Source: Anisus vortex
Lineage: Eukaryota > Mollusca > Gastropoda > Planorbidae
Length of the DNA: 64,000 nucleotides
Assembly (NCBI GenBank): GCA_949126835.1
Contig: OX421497.1
Location: forward strand, 8,769,920-8,833,919
Direction: 5' to 3'
Shown: positions 59,190 to 64,000 of the stretch, piece after piece
How the letters are laid out: each line of letters starts with the position of its first letter
Position numbering within the stretch: position 1 is the stretch's first letter
Notes under the pieces: generated by a model
The model's input: the letters and a program-made list of their open reading frames with translations, nothing else
Database searches by the model: none
Told to the model about the DNA's origin: nothing
Position numbers and translations under genes: made by a program

Positions 59190-60345
59190 TATAAAATGTA
59201 GGCCACATAATATAGCTCGAACAGATTGTATAGCAAATAAAATATAAATCAAACACAATATCTTATTTGAAAGATATAGTTAAAACAGTATATTGTTCAA
59301 ACAGAAATAGATGATACAGAATGTATATCTGATATTATTTAGGTCAAATAGAATAAGCTGTTAGCACAACCCGAATATAGATGGTACAAAATATAGATCA
59401 AACTAAAGGCTAAGCCACACTAGAAACAAAATCAGTGATTTGCAGCGATTCAATTAAAAATCACGATGATTTTCCCCGTTTCAAATGTGGCATACCGCGA
59501 ACGTGATTCACCAGAATCAGTTTCAGCAGTGACTCGCGATGATTCACAGATTTAGAACATGCTCTAAAATTTGGAAACATGATTCTTGATTCAAGCTGTG
59601 TCAGCCTATGGGAAGCGCAAACTAGATCATGTGATCATTAGCCTAGTTAAAAAAACGAAACAAACATGGAAACACACATGTCAAGAACAGTCACTCTCAA
59701 CGCTTTCTTGATTCTTGAAAATAAAATTGCCCGTTGTGATTTTCTGTGAATCGTGTTATACTTGTGGCATGGCTGATTGTGAAACAGTGTATTTCTGATT
59801 CGCTCTGAAACAAGATTCTAGTTTTTAGCCGAATCGTGATTACAGTCAAAACGTGATTCTTGAGTATAGTGTGGTTCAGCCTTAATATAATAGAATATAG
59901 ATCAAACAGAATAACGATTATACGAATTACAAATCACATATTTATTATTTATATAGCACTATTCTTAGCCAAGTCTTCAAATGCGCTTTATATTTACCAT
60001 ATGTTATTAAAATAAATAAAACAAGTGTGTTTTTAATTTTGTTTTAAAAATGTCAATATTGTTATACAGAATCTAGATCAAACAGAAAATCAATGATACA
60101 GGATTTTGTTAAAACAGATAAAAAAACAGAAGCATAAAATAATATAGAATATATAGTTTAGATTATAGATAAAACAGAATATAGATTAGCCCACATTTTA
60201 ATACAGTTCAAACAGAATATAGATTAGCCCACATTTTAATACAGTTCAAACAGAATATAGATTAGCCCACATTTTAATACAGTTCAAACATAATATAGAT
60301 GGAACAAAATGTAGATTGTACAAAATATAGATCAAACTGAATGAA
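59190..60345. repeat. Degenerate tandem array around ACAGAATATAGATCAAA, with a 38-bp local array
   Basis: Words AATATAGAT, CAAACAGAAT and GATACAGAAT recur through the block. At 60173-60295 a 38-bp unit (ATTAGCCCACATTTTAATAC plus AGTTCAAACAGAATATAG) repeats about three times. A MITE interrupts the array at 59407-59882. Confidence 0.75.
59407..59882. mobile_element. MITE, 476 bp, with 3-bp TAA duplication (PIF/Harbinger-like)
   Basis: Termini AGGCTAAGCCACACTA and TAGTGTGGTTCAGCCT, flanked by TAA on both sides. It interrupts the tandem array around it. The inside has many GTGATTC/GAATCAC words. The class is inferred from the 3-bp duplication. Confidence 0.7.
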
Positions 60346-61702
60346 AAGACCCTAAAAAATCATGATGCGTGATAAACGTCGGTTTTCACACACGCAAAAA
60401 CCTATTTGTAATAAAAATGCATAAGTTTAATGTGTACCGGCCGCAAAAGTAAAAGTACCGGCTTGCACACACACTCACAAAAAAGGGTGATAGCTCGAAG
60501 TGTAATATGTAGACTATGGCGATTGACCAACGACAATATATTTCGACTAAAGCAAACAAGTTGTGACCTTTGAACTCGATGACATTTACAGCCTTCAAGC
60601 ATAGGCGTGACTATGTTTATAACACTGCATACATATTTTTTTGGACAATTTCATTATGTTATATGTTACTGATAACAATGCTCGTATATCACGAAGTAAG
60701 AGTATAAAAATAACTTGGTTACAAAAAAAAAAAAACTAACGTTTTTAGACTCGCCGATATATACAGGCTGTATAATACATATCAAAACATTTAATTGATA
60801 TGCTTTAGTGTTGAATTTAGTGCATATTTTGTGTAATGCTTTATAATATTGAATTTCAACTCGAATTAATATTACTTTATTTCTGAAAAGAATAATTTTC
60901 TAGATGATATTACAACGACTTTTGTGTAGGCGGGATGGTATTCAATCGATTCCCCCCCCCCCCCCCCCTCCAGAACTGACCCCTGTCGTATTCCACAGTA
61001 GTGCATTTTAGGCTTAGGGGAGGGGGAGAAATAGGGGGAGGATTTCGGGGGAATAGAAATGTTATATTATAATATATTCATCATTCATCCAAATGGCACC
61101 ATTGTACGTAACGGGGCGGAAACACGTTCTGCAGGCCTCATGGGAACCCACGGGATACACTGATATATATAATTCATTCTATTGTGCTCGGACGAGCTTA
61201 CCAAAAAAAGTACACAACGAAAACAATAAAGAAAGTGAGAGAGAATAAAAGAGAGTTCGATTTCTACTACAAAGCATGTAGAGTGATAGTACCGGTACGT
61301 TATTGTATGTGTGCAGCATAAGAGGAGGTTGTGTGTTCAGGACGCATTTGTCAATCGAGACTTTATATTTCTAGCCTATCTACAGAATAGAACAGTGCGC
61401 TAATTTTGATATTAAAGCGCGGTGTTTATATATATATATACAGAAGATGTAAAATAAGGGAACAAATGCAGGGCAAGTTTAAAGGTTTTTAAAGGACATT
61501 TTCCCTTCTTTAATAATGCAAGCATTGGTCAATAATTTAGTTCACAGATTAGAACCGAATTGAATAACTGACCCCACGTTGTATGCTAATTCATGAACCA
61601 ATTGTTTCAAAACGAAATAGTTCTAAAAACAAACGGGAAACAGCAGATGATCTCTATTCTTGTAAAGACATTATAGAGGTCTTAGAGAATAGCTCTTACG
61701 CA

Positions 61703-61783
61703 ATGGGCCGTATTGTTGCTGAGAGTTAACACCCTTGCCCCTTTTACAAGTCAATCTTTTATGACTGACTTGTAATTTACAAT
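61703..61783 (+). mobile_element. Half copy of the 151-bp palindromic MITE
   Basis: CAATGGGCCGTATTGTTGCT, GAGAGTTAACACCCTTGCCC, then ATGACTGACTTGTAATTTACAA, after which similarity stops. Confidence 0.8.
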
Positions 61784-63202
61784 GCATTTGGTCTAGGGAC
61801 TAGTTCACTATGAAATAATACACTCAAGCCGCTCGTTGAATGTTTAAAGAAGAGTTTAATGCTTGAACTTGTATACAATAAAAACATCCAAATTATCCAG
61901 TCTCTATCTCTAAGCATAAACAACACCGACAGGACTACACCAAAGCGTGTCTTATATAGATTTTGGTGCAGAGAAAGTGATAGAATAGATCCCCCCCCCC
62001 CCTTGACGTTTTCAGAATGCAAATGGAAATGAGTACTAGAAAGTTGCAGAGACTACGAGAAAACACGTTAGTGTTTTGGTGTTTTTACGTCGGAGTAAAT
62101 CACTATCTATAGCCTACAACTCTATACAAGTAATCTCGACGCCAAATATAAATAAATAACTATAAATATATTAGCCTACAGATCAATTTTAAATACAATA
62201 CGAATATTATTATAACATGCTATACACCCAACATAACAATATATCTTTAGGCCCATACATTAATCTTCCCATATATACATGTAAATAGAGGACAATTTTT
62301 AAGCAAATTAGTTATTTTTTTTTTGTAAAAATGAAAATAAAAAATCAATACTAAGTTACTCGGTTAGGCCTACTTATTTCCCAACTTCTTACAATTTTTT
62401 ACTTTTAAATGTAATCTTTTTTTTCAGCAAACAATTTGTTCATGTCACTAAGTAGATAAAAAAAACAAATAAACAAAAAACAGCCACATTAACGAAACAG
62501 CACACAAACAACGAAAACCTTGGAAAAGAAACCTGTCGTCTGCTGGTTATCTGCCAATGACTCTTCCATTAGCTTTAAGAAGAAGGGGTTTGGCTGGGGG
62601 TTGGGGGCGGAAACAGGAAAAGCGATAAGGTAACAACAGCTTCGGTTATTTGCAGTCGAGATCCCGTGATTTAAAGTTTCCTAAGAAGGGCAGACAATCA
62701 CGTCATGTCTTATGCAGACTGGACAAAAAGATAAACACAAAAAACAAAACAAAATATATAAAGAAAACTTCGACGTTCTTTAATATTTTTTTTCTATTAG
62801 GACAAGAACAAACAGATCGATAAACTGTAATATATTTTTCGGTCTATTTTTGTTTTCCGACACCAAAAGCCAGAATAATTTTTCTGGTGAATTTTTAAAT
62901 GCGCTTGGATGACTAGTTTTCTTTATTGTTCGTGTCGGTTGTCTGATGAGCTGTCTAATTCTATTATAATCCAATATTATCCATTATATCGGGACGGAAT
63001 ATTTGAAGTCCTACAGCTGCTGCGACTGAATTTTTTTTAAAGATGAAATATTGATTTATTTTTTTCATTTTTTTGTTGGAAACATTATGTCCCGTTCCAT
63101 CAAAGTCCAATCCATTATTCTCTCTATCCGTCTCTGCTGCTTTACCGTCTCCAATCCACCAACAATCAAATTCCCCAAATCCCTTTGTTCAAACAAATAT
63201 TT

Positions 63203-63283
63203 TTAACCCTTACAGTCCCGGGCGCGTATATAGCGGAACTGAAGGCAGCATAGATAGAAGTAGGTCGGTACGGGAAGTGTTAA
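63203..63283 (+). mobile_element. 81-bp TTAA-flanked mini-MITE, copy 5
   Basis: TTAACCCTTACAGTCCCGGG to TACGGGAAGTGTTAA. Same length and orientation as the other four copies. Confidence 0.9.
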
Positions 63284-63703
63284 AAGGAACTGAAAGTAAA
63301 AAAAAAAAACACAAGGATAAATTAGTTTAAACTCTACCAAAAGAATACTAGAACCATCCACCCCGCCCCCACATAGATTACAAAAATTAGAGAAAAAGAA
63401 AGAGTCAAATGCTAATATGAAAACAATTTTTGCGGGATGGAGGCGGGCTGGTGGGTATAATTTGGGTTTCTATTGCGTCTTTTGCATTTAGGATTGCAAT
63501 CCATTTAGGATTATTTTTTTAAACTTAGAACTTAGCAAAACAGACTAAGACAACATAATATGTATCTAAATGTTTGGCATTGAAACCGGTGCGTATTGCC
63601 CCATGTGGAGTGTCTCCTGAGACCACAGAACTTGTGCTCTAAGCCTGGCCCCTCTTTATGAAACAGTTCGCAGGTTCTGGCCAGAGAAGACCTTAACCAA
63701 CAT

Positions 63704-63868
63704 AATGCTGTATGGAAGAGAGACAGACTTGGAAACCACTATAGCTATAGGCTTTGTTGTTCAAACCAACATTGAGCTGGAAGAATATGCTGTATGGAAG
63801 AGAGACAGACTTGGAAACCACTATAGCTATAGGCTTTGTTGTTCAAACCAACATTGAGCTGGAAGAAT
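63704..63868. repeat. 82-bp perfect direct duplication
   Basis: Two adjacent units beginning ATGCTGTATGGAAGAG and ending AACATTGAGCTGGAAGAATA, essentially identical, so recent or an assembly artefact. Confidence 0.9.
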
Positions 63869-64000
63869 ATGAAAAAAAGTTGCGCTTTTTTACTTGTATG
63901 CATTTCAAACGTGAATGGTTTTGTATAATTGATATCGTTTGTAAATTGTATACTTACAAATGATTAAATAATATAGTGTTTAAATGATATGTATAAAAAA

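Larger units (their letters stand above)
57291..64000. other. Gene-poor right flank
   Basis: Apart from the repeats listed separately I see no coding exon here. The ORFs present are short, rich in low-complexity residues and lack recognisable motifs. A purine-rich block (61020-61050) and C runs (60951-60968, 61990-62002) occur. Confidence 0.5.

Overview
This window is nuclear DNA from an animal: AT-rich, with intron-split genes that follow the GT-AG rule and a very dense load of transposable elements and simple repeats. The catalase sequence, the GMC oxidoreductase and the style of the repeats (tRNA-headed SINEs, hAT and TTAA-type MITEs, Helitron-like elements) fit a mollusc, most likely a gastropod snail. 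The species is inferred and cannot be proven from the sequence alone.

Two complete protein genes can be rebuilt exon by exon, and both close perfectly in frame. On the minus strand, 16831 down to 4537, is a 12-exon catalase (1518 nt coding, 505 aa) that ends in a peroxisomal-type tripeptide ANL carried on a 21-nt last exon. On the plus strand, 20486 to 30359, is an 11-exon GMC-family FAD oxidoreductase (1791 nt, 596 aa) with an N-terminal hydrophobic anchor. The two genes stand head to head, 3.65 kb apart between start codons. A flavin oxidoreductase that may make H2O2 next to the enzyme that destroys H2O2 suggests shared regulation, but this is inference. The GMC protein carries Arg where the family has its catalytic His.

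Region by region: 1-4536 holds a 42-bp minisatellite (617-1205), LINE 3' fragments, a degenerate 20-25 bp array and the probable catalase 3' UTR. 4537-16831 is catalase; its introns hold SINEs, a 43-bp and a 44-bp minisatellite, a palindromic ~430-bp MITE and a ~1-kb inverted-repeat element. 16832-20485 is the divergent intergenic region, with a Helitron-like element and a 128-bp hAT MITE. 20486-30359 is the GMC gene; its introns hold a 75-bp and a 45-bp minisatellite, a TTAA-flanked MITE, a solo LTR with a target duplication, and a 1-kb hAT element. From 30360 to 64000 I find no convincing host gene. This part is a mosaic of MITEs, SINEs, decayed LINE ends, satellites and long C/G tracts.

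The most notable repeat findings are five copies of an 81-bp TTAA-flanked element of identical length, six hAT-type insertions (four with exact 8-bp target duplications and full termini), nested MITEs, and a Helitron-like family carrying a tRNA-like segment.
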